A stretch of 64,000 nucleotides of DNA, taken from contig CM057157.1 of NCBI GenBank assembly GCA_029962745.1, forward strand, positions 2,450,083 through 2,514,082, in the 5' to 3' direction. This DNA is from Echinometra lucunter (Eukaryota > Echinodermata > Echinoidea > Camarodonta > Echinometridae). The notes below the pieces were generated by a model. That model was not told the DNA's origin and ran no database searches. It saw nothing but the letters and a program-made list of their open reading frames with translations. The first letter of the stretch is position 1; each line of letters starts with the position of its first letter. The position numbers were made by a program, and so were the translations under genes. This document shows, piece after piece, positions 13,962 through 22,635 of the stretch.

Positions 13962-16900
13962 CATTATTATTATTATTATTATTATTACTACTACTACTTC
14001 TCAAAGGAGTTTTGAAGGGATCTTCGAAACTCCTTCAAAAGATTTAAAAACTTGATAACTTTACTTTTCACGGGATTTAATTTCACTGACCCATTTCTTT
14101 GATGTTCTCCTTTTATTAATATCAGTGATCTCATTTTAAAAAATTCATTTTGATATTGTATTAGGCATTTTTACACACAAGCATAATATCCTACCCTAAT
14201 AAGAAGTAAATGAACACTGGCAAAACTGCCAATGACCTGAATAAAAACAAACAAACTGACCAACAAAAAACATATCTGCCCATGATAAATCTTTTCGTTG
14301 ATTTTGCTGATATGCTTAATACCTTATCTTTAGCGTGCTATGTATGTTCTATAGCTAAAGTGCCGCCAGTACTGGCCAAATGTGACCAATCAAATGATGC
14401 CATTTGGACACGTCCATGTGTTGCTTGAGTCTTTTGAAAACTGCGGTGGATGGGTCGTACGACATCTGGTCCTGCATCATGTAAGAATTAATTTGATTAA
14501 CTGAATCTTTTTCATTATCAATGTATGCTAGCACTGTTAGATTTCTGATGCCATGTGGAAATTTGTATTGTATTAAATTTATTTAATCACCTGTAAAGTA
14601 ATCCTGCCATCAGCTAGAAGCTGCTTTTCAGCAAGGCCGTGAACAGAAATCAAACATAACGATACATCAAATACAAAATCAATATATACAGAGGAAAACA
14701 GATCATATTATTGAAATTGCAATGATCCAAAATAATAATAAAAAAAAAACAAGACTGACAACAGATTAGTAAAGGTACTTGACATAAAGCTGCCTTTGCT
14801 TTTTCAGGCTGTTTGAAACAACTTTTGAACAGGGATCTCTAAAGATATAGGCCTACATGTAGGACTTCAGATTTTAAGAAAGGCATTCATGAGTTTCCAG
14901 GAATTCGCCCTCAACACACACACCTTATTCCGTCAATGCGTTAGTCTGTTATCGTGGTAATAATTGTGTATTATCGACAACCAGAAATCATGACAGACTT
15001 GAATGTTTTTAAAATCAATTAAAATATCAGAATTGTGTATGCCGAACGGTTTAAAAATCCGATTTTTTCCTTAGGGTGCCGAATCCCGAGGTCTTCGTCA
15101 GTTTCACTTCTCTAAATGGCCAGATAAGGGTGTACCTAGACACACGTCATCACTGCTTAAGTTCCTCAGAGCGGTTCATACTAATCATGGACAAACGGAG
15201 GCACCATTGCTCGTTCATTGCAGGTATGTGACCATTATGATCTTGGAGATGTCGATGCTGCTGCTGCTACTGCTGCTGCCGATGATGATAAACATGATGA
15301 GATCATATCAAGGATAATGTATAATTTTTTTAAAATTTCACCTTTCGAGATAGACAGGTAGCATTTACTTTCAACATGTTCAAATGCAAGCCGACATTAG
15401 GAAATTGAGATATATTTGGGAGAATCAACTTTTTTTCAAACCTTGTACCTCCATGATGGTTCGAGAACGCAGCAATGGTTAACGGGATAGCCTGCATTTC
15501 TTGTGCTGGGACTTTCCCCCCACTGATGATCCGCTCCGAGTTTTGCCTTTTCTAGTGTAAAGATTTGGGGTTAGAGTTTCAAGTGGATTTAGACTAAGAT
15601 TAGGGTTACTTTTATGACTAATTGCAGAGTTTATTCCAGGATTTGAATTACTAATTCCTTCAGTGGGTCTAGGATATTAATTGTTGCGGGGTGGGAGGGC
15701 GTTATGATTGATGTGATTGTTCGTCTGCAGTGCTGGTGTTGGTCGTTCAGGAGTGGTGATCGGCATTGATTGTGTCCTTGCGGAAGCCAAAGTTACAGGG
15801 TTCGTCGATGTCTTCAACTTCGTTTCTTCCATGAGACAGAACAGACCTCACATGGTCCAGACTGAGGTAAGTCTTCGTAGGCATAAAAATGTGATAATAT
15901 TTAGGCACTGGTATCGTTAAGATGAACGGAAAAAGAAATTGCTAATGATCAAATCTCTTTCCTCATCTAATTATAGTACTCTTATTACGCCTGAATTATT
16001 TGACAGAAAGGTATTTAACCGAGCTTTTCATCTCTGTGTTTTTTAAAATCCGTAGTTGAATGGAAAGGTGTTAATAGTACAGTGCAATACAATTCTCGTT
16101 TGCATTCATTAGATTTGATTGGAAAAGTTTTACGCCCCGTTCATAATCGGGAGTAATGTGACTTATTCCATTCCACCCATCTTAACCATGTTAACCTGGT
16201 TGATTCTAATTCTAGCTTTATTATTTGGTGGTTGGTCCAATTTAGGAGCAGTATGAATTCCTGCATGAAGCAATCCTGGAAGGCCTGCTTTGGAAGGATA
16301 CAGCAATTCTTGTTGCACACTTCTCATCTCATCTTAGCTACCTGCAGGAAAAGGATCCAGACGATAAGCAAACACGTCTAGCAAGGGAATTCGAGGTCAG
16401 AATCTAGAATGTATTCCTGAATCTGGTTATATAATTTGGCATCCAAAACATCATCATAAATAATGAGGCATCATACTTCATTTTCTTTACGTTCGATTCT
16501 TCATGAGCCAACATTAGGTAAAAGTTAAGGATAGTTAAAAGGAAATTCCACAGGAATAAAAGATACGTTACTATGATAGATCTATAAAGGCAACATTTAA
16601 TATAGTCCATAGTAATAGGCTTATTATATTATTTAAAAAGAGAAGATGTGATGTATTGATGGAGGTAAAATTGGACTTATTTGCTTGTTGTCTGTTGCGT
16701 TTGAGTATCAAGCTGTGCAAGTATTTGGTACAAGACACGTTCTCCCCGAAATGATTATGACAAAACAAGTAGAACCTATAGTTTCCTCTAGTGCTTTATT
16801 TTGTAAGGGGGCTCATGATACTGAACAGTCGTATTAGTTTGTATGTGTTAAGTCTTCACGAGGTATGCAGGATGCATTGTGAGATAGTTGACAATTTATT

Positions 16901-19689
16901 CATATTTTTCGTTACCGTTTCGCTATTGCAGAATTTACAGCTGACCTGTCCTGCCTCGCACGAATCGATGTATCGTTCTGGACGGATGCCAGCAAATCAA
17001 GCCAAGAACAGATATGGAAATCTTCTACCTTGTATGAGTCACTTTCACATACTGTTCCTTTCTTCTTTTAATAACCAATTACTTAATAACATATTTAGAT
17101 TTCATCTCTTTTCAAAAGGATCCCTTTTAATCATACAACTGTTAGCTTTCACTTCTGTTTTGATATATATATATATACTTTATTTTTAAGATATTATGTG
17201 CTTAATCGTGTTTGCACTCAGTTTAAGAATCAGTTTATGTATTCTTAAGTTGATGGTTATATTCTGTGTTTGTCACTGTGTAATCGCTATTCGCTGTACG
17301 TGGTTTTGTTATAATAAAATCATATCACACCATGAGCGTCAGTACATGTATCTGCGGATACCGGCGCTAGATAAGTATATCTTTTATTATTGTTGTTAAT
17401 GATTTGTTAACTATAATAGCTAGAATGAAAAAAACAAACAAACCCCGAAGTGATTTTGAAATTTTTGTTAGAAATATTGCTTGTGTATTTTGATGTTGAT
17501 TGAATTGAGCAATTGTTCTCTTTCCAGTGCAACGTAACAGAGTAATGCTTCGAACACACGATGCAGAGGAAGACTACATCAATGCAAGTTTTGTCCAGGT
17601 AGTTTACAAAAGACAGCAATTTAGATGTATGGTGTAACCAAATTTTGAATGATTTTTCCCGATTTTCTAATGTTAATTGTGAATATCATTCATAGTAATA
17701 AATGAGGCCATGTCTTCTGCAATGAGCAATTAACATTAAAATTTCAAAATATTAAATAAAATATGTTGAATCTGTTATGTTTGTCAGGGTGCTCGCTACA
17801 GATACATCACCACAGCAATGCCAATGGAAAACACGGTGTCTGAATTCTGGGCCATGATCTATGACTATAATCCTTCCTGTATCATCATGCTGAACGATGA
17901 AAATGAAGATGAGGTAGGGCGTATGTCTTTTTGAGAGGTAGTTACAGTGATATTATATGCTTATTATCCCTAATTACAACATCAAAACAGGTGTCCTTCT
18001 CACATTCTTTAAGCGACTCTACCAGGTACTTAAAATAAATGGCATTACAAATCAAGTCTAACACGGCAAATTCTTGATGCTTTAGTGTTCCAAGTAACTA
18101 AAAACTGACATCCACCCATTAAAAAAACAATTCGGAGAGATACATGTGAATGTGTAAATAGAAAGTTGTGCTCTACGGATCTGCTTCTTAAAGATTTTGA
18201 TAAAGATGTTTTGGATGCCTCCCCTTCCATGTTTTTATGATAAATATAACTCTTAGCATTTAGGAATGAAAGGAATATTAGAAATAAAAAAATCTCCAAG
18301 GCCCCCAATTTCTACATTCGTATTCAGTAATGCAGGAACATGCAAGAAAAAAAATGACTTTGAAAATCGAAAGGTTTTTTTTTATCGGCATCATGTCTTT
18401 TTTTTAGAACTGAAAATAAGAGTTGTTAAATTATCAAATTTCAATGTCAGAGTTGCGAGAAATACTGGCCAGAGGAAGGAAGTGTTTCCTATGATTCATT
18501 CACTGTCTCAACATCGTCGACCATCAAAGAAAACGACATCATTGTTAGAAGTCTGCGAGTTCAGCATGCTGACTCATCGGTGAGTTAGATACAGTTGCTA
18601 ACCCTTATCATCATCATGTTTATCATGCCGATAAGGTCTTTCCTGATGCTATATGAATTTTAACGGGTTTTGATTATTTCACAGGGCAAATCAGATCATT
18701 TGATGTTAATTGCTTCATTGATTTTACCTATATAACCATGACATATTCCCCTTAACATCCATGCAGGCATACCATGATGTTGATCAGTATCAGTTCCTAG
18801 GCTGGTCCAAGGATCAGGATGGTGATCCTTCATCACTTCTTGCTCTCATAGGTCAAATCCAGGAGTCTGCAGATGCCGAAGGATACATCTTAGTACACTG
18901 CCTGTAAGATCCATTTTTTATATTTAGTGCTAAAAGAAGAAAATGTTATGAAGTATTGAGACTTCTGAATAGACCGAATATCATTCGTAACATCATTTGT
19001 CCCCTTGTCATGCTTGTCCATGTTGTCATACAGATAAGTGTCCGAAGATTAAGTGAACTGGTTTATGGTTAGCTCCCCGTTAACCTTCCGTCTCTTGAAA
19101 TTTCAGTCACTTCTGAGAAAATCTGACGCAGTGGAGCTTGGAATAAACAAAAAGATCGGAATATCATGAACGAATGATTTTACTTTTTCATCCTTGCCAA
19201 TTCAACTGACTTTTGGACTTTCAAAACATTAAATTATGCTCCTTGTCATTTATTTAGACAATATGAAAACATGTCTTGGAATAAAGGTTTGATAACTCAT
19301 GCTGGTCTGTTTTCCGAATAGGATGATTCGCAGAAACATAATTTCCCTCGTAATTCTTGAAAGCATATCGTAATTACTACACATTGTCCACATTCCATAT
19401 CGTCTGTGATTTTTATATAAACATGATAAAGGAGTGGTGTTGGTCGAACAGGGGTGTTCTGCACTGCCATGGAGTGTATCGCTCAGCTTTCTGAAGGAGA
19501 TACCATAGATATCTTCCAGACCGTCAAGATGCTGCGAGTTGATCGAACAAACTTCGTTCAGACAGAGGTATTGTTTAGATACATATGTATAATATGTAAA
19601 ATGTAACTTGTAGTTTGTCCCCCCCTCCCCAGTAGTTAAATTTATTAAATCATAACTTTATATTTGTATTGTATTTCTACGTATTATTA

Positions 19690-19739
<50 letters not shown>

Positions 19740-20391
19740 ATTATTATTATTATTATTATTATCATCATTTATTATTATTGTTATTTGGATCACATTTTTA
19801 GTGGTACAGGTTTAGTTTTACAATAAATTGTTGGTGTGATCTTGGTAACGCATTTTTTGTTGAAAAAGCAAATGGCAACCGTACAAAAATGGAAAAAAAA
19901 ATACATCCAAAGGACTGATCGGAAAAAAAGAAGTTTTGCCCAGACAAAGAGATTGGTTAAAGTTTTTGAATTTGATTGTATTTGATATAATTTTATACGT
20001 CCACATTCCATTTATTTATGTGTTGGCAGGATGACTAAATGTAATTAAGTATAGTAGTTTTTCAATGTATGTTTGAACTTTATCATGTTTATTTGATAAA
20101 TCTGTTCGGCAGGAGGACTATGCATATTTGTATACAGTTCTCCTAGAGTACCTGCGTAGGAAGAACTACGAACAGGTTGCCATAGATCCTGCCTTGAGAT
20201 ACGAACAAGGGTACCGTACAACTAACCCCGTGGACCCTAGCACTGAACCTGAGTATGGTAACACTGGTCGCAGAACGGACAAAACCGACATGGTAGGAGG
20301 ACAGGAAGGTAACACAGGTGAAGATCTTCCCCAACCAACACCACAACAAATGGCTATTCCTTACGAGAATGTCATGATCGGAAATGTGTAA
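3..20391 (+). CDS. Gene A: C-type-lectin receptor-type protein tyrosine phosphatase (25 exons seen, 5' partial)
   Basis: Twenty-five exons join in one continuous frame of about 1,212 residues. Domain order: C-type lectin-like domain (exons 1-3), two Cys-rich EGF-like modules (4, 5), Ig-like (6), FN3 (7), short stalk plus transmembrane helix (8), juxtamembrane region (9, 10), phosphatase D1 (11-18), D2 (19-25) and a C-terminal tail. D1 has [14 protein letters not shown] and [10 protein letters not shown], so it should hydrolyse phosphotyrosine at the inner face of the plasma membrane. D2 keeps the Cys and Arg (HCLSGVGRTG) but WPD is WSK, so it is probably weak or regulatory. The tail has YGN and YEN, a type of site bound by Grb2-like SH2 domains once phosphorylated. 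All introns from exon 3 through exon 7 are phase 1. The signal peptide and first lectin exon lie left of the window. A sea-urchin lectin-type RPTP has, as far as I recall, been named before; identity was not checked. Gene B is its paralogue in opposite orientation. Confidence 0.9.
99..1010 (+). other. Gene A intron 1
   Basis: No gene is seen. It holds a degenerate tandem minisatellite at 438-800 and a poly-C tract near 607. A pyrimidine-rich stretch precedes the AG at 1009-1010. Confidence 0.7.
438..800. repeat. Degenerate minisatellite, GGGGCACTTATCAGA-like units
   Basis: Units resembling AAAGGGGGCACTTATCAGA recur with variable 25-45 bp spacing, interrupted by a C tract and a GAAA microsatellite. 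It lies wholly inside the intron. Confidence 0.5.
1011..1114 (+). CDS. Gene A exon 2: C-type lectin-like domain, middle
   Basis: Enters in phase 0 after TTTGACAG and leaves in phase 2 before GTAGAG. It encodes [16 protein letters not shown] and later WIDGEPF, the WIGL and W-x-DG core motifs of lectin domains. Confidence 0.85.
1115..2773 (+). other. Gene A intron 2
   Basis: AT-rich non-coding sequence with a short CA-rich tract near 1131. No gene or clear mobile element was recognised. It ends at the acceptor TATTCACAG. Confidence 0.6.
2774..2910 (+). CDS. Gene A exon 3: C-type lectin-like domain, C-terminal part
   Basis: Encodes [20 protein letters not shown] and then FRFVCQ. The disulfide cysteines and the G-x-W-x-D motif before FVCQ are canonical. 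EPN/QPD-type calcium-site triplets are not obvious, so sugar binding is uncertain. Confidence 0.88.
4195..4250 (+). repeat. SINE/LINE 3' tail (GGCGCTATATAAGT type)
   Basis: The stretch CACTCCACAGAGTGGATTT followed by GGCGCTATATAAGTTAAA runs directly into (ATT)n. A related end, GCGCTATATAAATG, occurs near 26129. Such tails end many invertebrate SINEs and CR1/L2 LINEs. Confidence 0.55.
4239..4465. repeat. (ATT)n microsatellite
   Basis: About 225 bp of imperfect ATT/ATC triplets form the tail of the preceding SINE-like end. Confidence 0.9.
4512..4670 (+). CDS. Gene A exon 4: EGF-like module 1
   Basis: Phase 1 to phase 1 exon between CTTCTTAG and GTGAGTA. It encodes [12 protein letters not shown] and later ECDVGY; eight or more cysteines are spaced as in laminin- or Tie-like EGF modules. 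Confidence 0.85.
4970..5212. repeat. Cluster of GGTGCAAA palindromes
   Basis: The word GGTGCAAA and its complement recur about ten times. Perfect palindromes lie at 5004-5028, 5075-5100 and 5185-5202. The cluster lies in the intron just before exon 5 and may be a MITE-like or hairpin satellite. Confidence 0.7.
5349..5480 (+). CDS. Gene A exon 5: EGF-like module 2
   Basis: Phase 1-1 exon after CCTATACAG and before GTATTACG. It encodes [19 protein letters not shown] and ends RWTGEKCQT, an EGF-like module similar to the third EGF of gene B. Confidence 0.83.
5481..6529 (+). other. Gene A intron 5
   Basis: Non-coding; no repeat family or gene was recognised. It ends in the strong acceptor TTTTTGTTTACAG. 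Confidence 0.6.
6530..6838 (+). CDS. Gene A exon 6: Ig-like domain
   Basis: Phase 1-1 exon of 309 bp. [10 protein letters not shown] supplies the first cysteine and [13 protein letters not shown] the second, with several N-x-S/T glycosylation sites between. The domain resembles an I/V-type Ig fold, although no YxC motif is present (YCIF is read instead). Confidence 0.75.
6839..8108 (+). other. Gene A intron 6
   Basis: Contains a long G tract (about 6874-6891), GAA and GAT microsatellites (7310-7410, 7600-7640) and a palindromic MITE at 7750-7883. No gene is seen. Confidence 0.65.
7750..7883. mobile_element. Palindromic MITE with GGGCC ends
   Basis: The left end GGGCCTGTAACATAA is mirrored by TTATGTTACAGCTTGAGGGCCC at the right. 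Inner arms CAATCTTACGAT and ATCGTAAGATTG also pair. It is non-coding and about 130 bp. Confidence 0.6.
8109..8474 (+). CDS. Gene A exon 7: fibronectin type III domain
   Basis: Phase 1-1 exon of 366 bp. Key FN3 residues: [17 protein letters not shown], and the C-terminal [13 protein letters not shown]. An RSRR sequence (8324-8335) in the middle resembles a furin site. The donor is GTAAGT. Confidence 0.85.
8475..8913 (+). other. Gene A intron 7
   Basis: Non-coding, with no recognisable element; ends at CAATACCGTAG. The frame before the AG also stays open, so the exact acceptor is less certain than the phase. Confidence 0.5.
8914..9103 (+). CDS. Gene A exon 8: stalk and transmembrane helix
   Basis: A Pro/Thr-rich stalk ([18 protein letters not shown]) is followed by [20 protein letters not shown], then [10 protein letters not shown] as a basic stop-transfer. 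Leaves in phase 2. Gene B has the same AGGA start of its helix. Confidence 0.87.
9104..10632 (+). other. Gene A intron 8
   Basis: Dominated by the (GTA)n/(CTA)n array at 9331-10060, with a G tract near 10350. No gene; the 272-residue poly-Leu frame here is microsatellite translation. Confidence 0.8.
9331..10060. repeat. (GTA)n/(CTA)n microsatellite with strand switch
   Basis: About 70 bp of GTA units turn, through the palindrome GTAGTAGTACTAGTACTACT, into about 650 bp of CTA units with scattered CTG triplets. The array could form a hairpin at the switch. Confidence 0.95.
10633..10706 (+). CDS. Gene A exon 9: juxtamembrane segment
   Basis: Short phase 2 to phase 1 exon encoding [19 protein letters not shown] and then NNDRE. 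Gene B has a 77-bp counterpart ending LGCRDQ plus Glu, with the same phases. Confidence 0.78.
10707..11429 (+). other. Gene A intron 9
   Basis: AT-rich. The stretch 11220-11330 ends GAATAAACTG then GAACTTGAACTTGAG and may be a LINE 3' tail. No gene. Confidence 0.4.
11430..11662 (+). CDS. Gene A exon 10: cytoplasmic linker and D1 wedge
   Basis: A Ser-rich linker leads to [14 protein letters not shown] and then FFSDEFE, the N-terminal wedge seen before phosphatase D1 in RPTPs. Phase 1 in, phase 0 out, donor GTGAGG. Confidence 0.87.
12157..12244 (+). CDS. Gene A exon 11: D1 start, KNRY motif
   Basis: 88-bp exon encoding ALPTGD and then [14 protein letters not shown] is the phosphotyrosine-recognition loop. 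Its length equals that of the gene B counterpart. Confidence 0.92.
12419..12495 (+). CDS. Gene A exon 12: D1, YYNASYI
   Basis: 77-bp exon completing ILPYD and encoding [12 protein letters not shown] and DYYNASYIS, the conserved D-Y-I-N-A-S motif region. Same length in gene B. Confidence 0.92.
12925..12961 (+). CDS. Gene A exon 13: D1 micro-exon
   Basis: 37-bp exon encoding [12 protein letters not shown], equivalent to the AYIATQGP segment. It is too short for an ordinary ORF search but is fixed by phase on both sides and by an identical-length partner in gene B. Confidence 0.9.
13446..13543 (+). CDS. Gene A exon 14: D1, DFWRM-W
   Basis: 98-bp exon encoding [19 protein letters not shown] and then [11 protein letters not shown], a hallmark RPTP D1 stretch. 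Confidence 0.92.
13651..13990 (+). mobile_element. tRNA-derived SINE with (ATT)n tail
   Basis: A tRNA-like head has an A-box-like TGATAGAGTGTCC and a B-box-like GGTTCTATCCC near 13698-13708. The body ends GGCTACCCTGGGTAAATAAG before an ATT tail. The last 70 bp are repeated at 45437-45510. It is inserted in the intron after exon 14. Confidence 0.75.
14355..14480 (+). CDS. Gene A exon 15: D1, QYWP region
   Basis: 126-bp phase 0-0 exon encoding [19 protein letters not shown]. The QYWP motif is typical of classical PTPs. Same length in gene B. Confidence 0.9.
15075..15223 (+). CDS. Gene A exon 16: D1 WPD loop and first half of signature
   Basis: 149-bp exon encoding [16 protein letters not shown] (the WPD general acid at 15117-15125) and ending LLVHC plus AG, so the signature Ser codon is split by the intron. 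Confidence 0.93.
15731..15866 (+). CDS. Gene A exon 17: D1 signature AGVGRSG and Q-loop
   Basis: 136-bp exon completing [10 protein letters not shown], then [16 protein letters not shown] and MVQTE (Q-loop). D1 therefore retains every catalytic element visible by eye. Confidence 0.93.
16246..16395 (+). CDS. Gene A exon 18: D1 end and inter-domain linker
   Basis: 150-bp phase 0-0 exon encoding [16 protein letters not shown] followed by a charged linker to D2. Donor GTCAGA is slightly weak. Confidence 0.88.
16932..17031 (+). CDS. Gene A exon 19: D2 start, KNRY
   Basis: 100-bp exon encoding [15 protein letters not shown], so the substrate-recognition KNRY persists in D2. Acceptor CGCTATTGCAG. 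Confidence 0.9.
17528..17598 (+). CDS. Gene A exon 20: D2, DYINASF
   Basis: 71-bp exon encoding [20 protein letters not shown] and F-V-Q. The gene B partner is the same length and nearly identical. Confidence 0.92.
17788..17913 (+). CDS. Gene A exon 21: D2 middle
   Basis: 126-bp exon encoding [20 protein letters not shown]. The usual ATQGP of D1 is TAMPM here, as in gene B, a shared D2 divergence. Confidence 0.91.
18451..18579 (+). CDS. Gene A exon 22: D2, KYWP
   Basis: 129-bp exon encoding [19 protein letters not shown] and ending VQHADSS. Same length as in gene B. Confidence 0.9.
18767..18903 (+). CDS. Gene A exon 23: D2 with WSK instead of WPD
   Basis: 137-bp exon encoding [14 protein letters not shown] (18803-18811) replaces the WPD general-acid motif. 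It ends ILVHC plus CT, again splitting the signature codon. The gene B exon is three codons longer in the loop after WSK. Confidence 0.92.
19432..19567 (+). CDS. Gene A exon 24: D2 signature LSGVGRTG
   Basis: 136-bp exon whose phase requires the acceptor at GATAAAG and gives HCLSGVGRTG, then [21 protein letters not shown] and FVQTE. C-x5-R is kept; Ser-Ala of the usual HCSAG is Leu-Ser. Confidence 0.9.
19681..19775. repeat. (ATT)n microsatellite
   Basis: Imperfect ATT/ATC triplets in the last intron of gene A. Confidence 0.9.
20113..20391 (+). CDS. Gene A exon 25: D2 end, tyrosine tail and stop
   Basis: Encodes [20 protein letters not shown], then a hydrophilic tail with EPEYGNTG (Tyr codon 20254) and [10 protein letters not shown] before TAA at 20389-20391. 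YGN and YEN fit the Y-x-N rule for Grb2-type SH2 binding. Confidence 0.93.
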   Translation, partial: EDYAYLYTVLLEYLRRKNYEQVAIDPALRYEQGYRTTNPVDPSTEPEYGNTGRRTDKTDMVGGQEGNTGEDLPQPTPQQMAIPYENVMIGNV

Positions 20392-20882
20392 TTCACTTTT
20401 CATGCAAGAGAGATAAGTCTGCAAGCGCTATCTCGAAGATGTATTCTGAAGAATTGTCCCTCTGACTCTCCGTCTCTGTCTCTCCCCCTCTCTCTTTCAG
20501 TCATTTGCATAATTTAGTGAAATGGTGATTGGTTGGTTATAAATGACTATGTTGGCTACGCAGATTTTTGGCGCGTACGTTTCAACGGAAATATGATAAG
20601 AAATCTTATAATGTAATCCAGAGGCTCTACATAATTGCTTTTTTGCGAGCAATGAATGAAATAATATTGTAGTAATACGGTGTATTGAATGATATATTTT
20701 TGTTACCATGCATCAGCTCAGTACTCTGATAATCGTAACTGAAGAAAACCATCACTACATATTTGAACAGTTTGGTCCATATGACATTTGATAATGTGAT
20801 CGCGAGCTCTGATCTTCATTTTTAAAATCTAACAAGCGATTACAGGGATCCTTTGGTCCATTTAGGATTTCACGAATCAGAA

Positions 20883-20888
20883 AATAAA
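20883..20888 (+). terminator. Possible polyadenylation signal of gene A
   Basis: AATAAA about 490 bp after the gene A stop. The hexamer is common in AT-rich DNA, so this is only a candidate. Confidence 0.3.
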
Positions 20889-21531
20889 TATTTCTAATGA
20901 TTAAAAAATTCTCTCGATGTGTTGGTAACTCGATTGGAATTAGTGTAGAAGAAATGCATGTGATACTCGAAAAGGTCATATATAATGTAAAAAATTATTA
21001 CTACTTATGTATAATTGTATTCATGACGAATGTTACTTCAGATTCGCATTGATATTATACGATTACGTATAAGTTGTAAGTTTCTGTTACAACTAACCAA
21101 CATGAAGCACATCACAATGAAGCCAATACCATTGGCTTCATTATGTCTTGCTATTTGAGACTTTTATTTCATGTAGGTCAAAAGATTTGACTATTGAATC
21201 AGTTATGATTCAATAGTCATATTGAATCAGTTATGATATCTTATCAGGTATTGATATAGGCGCTATTTTCTATTTAGCATTAATACCTCTAAAAAGTTTG
21301 ATAAACAAACTAGGTGATAAATGTAATAACGACATAACAAAAAGAGTGAGAAATGAAACATCAACAGCAACAAAATATAAACTACAAGAGTTGGTCTTAT
21401 AGTTTATATTTTGTTTTTGTTGTTGCTGTTTTTCTTGCTCCTGTTGTTATGTCTACCTTATGTTCATGGTTTATATTTCATATGTAATACTGAGATATAT
21501 ATATTATGGTTCATATCTTTATTTCTTTAAA

Positions 21532-22320
21532 ATCACTGGGTCAAAAGTTTACATGCACCCCCCCCCCCCCCCCCCCCCCCGTTGTAGTTAGAAAATGCTT
21601 TAAAAAGTGGTGTCAATAAATCAATGATGGCTTTCAGGTGGACCTTGTTTTGTTCAAAGGACTCTGGAATATTAATGATTATGATATTTGAATATTGCTT
21701 CCGGAGGCCTTTGAAGCAGGACTGACATTACCGCCTTACCAAACATAACCAGAAATTGACTTGATTGACTGTTGTCTGTGTGAATTGACCAAAAGTTACT
21801 GTAGTGATCCCTAGTTGGTTTCCATACAATTAACACCAATGAGTGTTCATCAGCATTGCAACATTAGCACTATATTGGAAAGTCTAATGAGTATAGAAAA
21901 GACGTCAGGCAGTAAGTTGTTGATTTACACAAGACGGGCTCCTCTCTAGGGGTAATATTATAGACCCTCACATACCTTGGGTATCTGTATAAACCATCAG
22001 ACACAAGGTTAACATTCTTGGGACAGTACAGACTCTACCAAGATCAGGTAGAAAGCGGAAATTCACCTGAAAAGCAGAACGTAGACTTGTCTGTACAGTT
22101 CAGCATAATCCATGGATGACAAACAGACATTTTGCCAGGATCCAGAGGCTTCAGGAAGGAAGGTATCCCCCTCCTACGTCAGGCAGATCCTCAATCATTT
22201 CTTTTTTCCGTGTAGGTATTGGAGCAAGGGCTTTTTCCTTGCCTTGCAGCCTCTCAGGCCATGATGATTGATAGGACTACCCCGTTTCTGCTTGATGAGT
22301 ATATGTAAACGATGGTTTTA
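21532..22320 (+). mobile_element. Decayed Tc1/mariner-like element
   Basis: The left part holds GGTCAAAAGTTTACATGCAC, like Tc1-family termini, followed by a C tract. The frame from 22002 gives GTVQTLPRSGRKRKFT, a stop, then AERRLVCTVQHNPWMTNRHF, matching the N-terminal HTH region of Tc1 transposases. No DDE catalytic part was recognised, so it is dead and truncated. No clear right terminus was found. Confidence 0.55.
22002..22200 (+). pseudogene. Tc1-like transposase N-terminal fragment
   Basis: One reading frame with an internal TGA encodes the PRSGRKRK linker and the second HTH-like helix region of a Tc1-type transposase. Everything downstream is lost. Confidence 0.5.
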
Positions 22321-22510
22321 TATTTCACTTTCCATTTGCGTACGTCCTATATTTCCCATTTATCATGTTTATTGGTTGCAATTTTTGTAGTCATGCGTTG
22401 TATTACATGTGTAGTAGATGTAGCTTAAAATGAAGAGAGGGAGAGAGAGATTATGAGATGATTAAGAGATGAATGTTCGTACTATGTGCATACAAATCCA
22501 CATTTCCTTA

Positions 22511-22635
22511 CAACACGATAAAAACTACTTTCGAAAAATCAACTTAAGGCAACTTCAGTCATGTCAGTCGTAATCCGAGCGTGCTTTCGAAATTGCACTT
22601 GAGTTGATTTTCCTAAAGTAGTTTTTATCGTGTTG
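22511..22635. repeat. Inverted repeat with about 32-bp arms
   Basis: CAACACGATAAAAACTACTT at 22511 is mirrored by AAGTAGTTTTTATCGTGTTG at 22616-22635. The arms match at roughly 30 of 32 positions around a loop of about 61 nt. It may be a small MITE. Confidence 0.7.
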
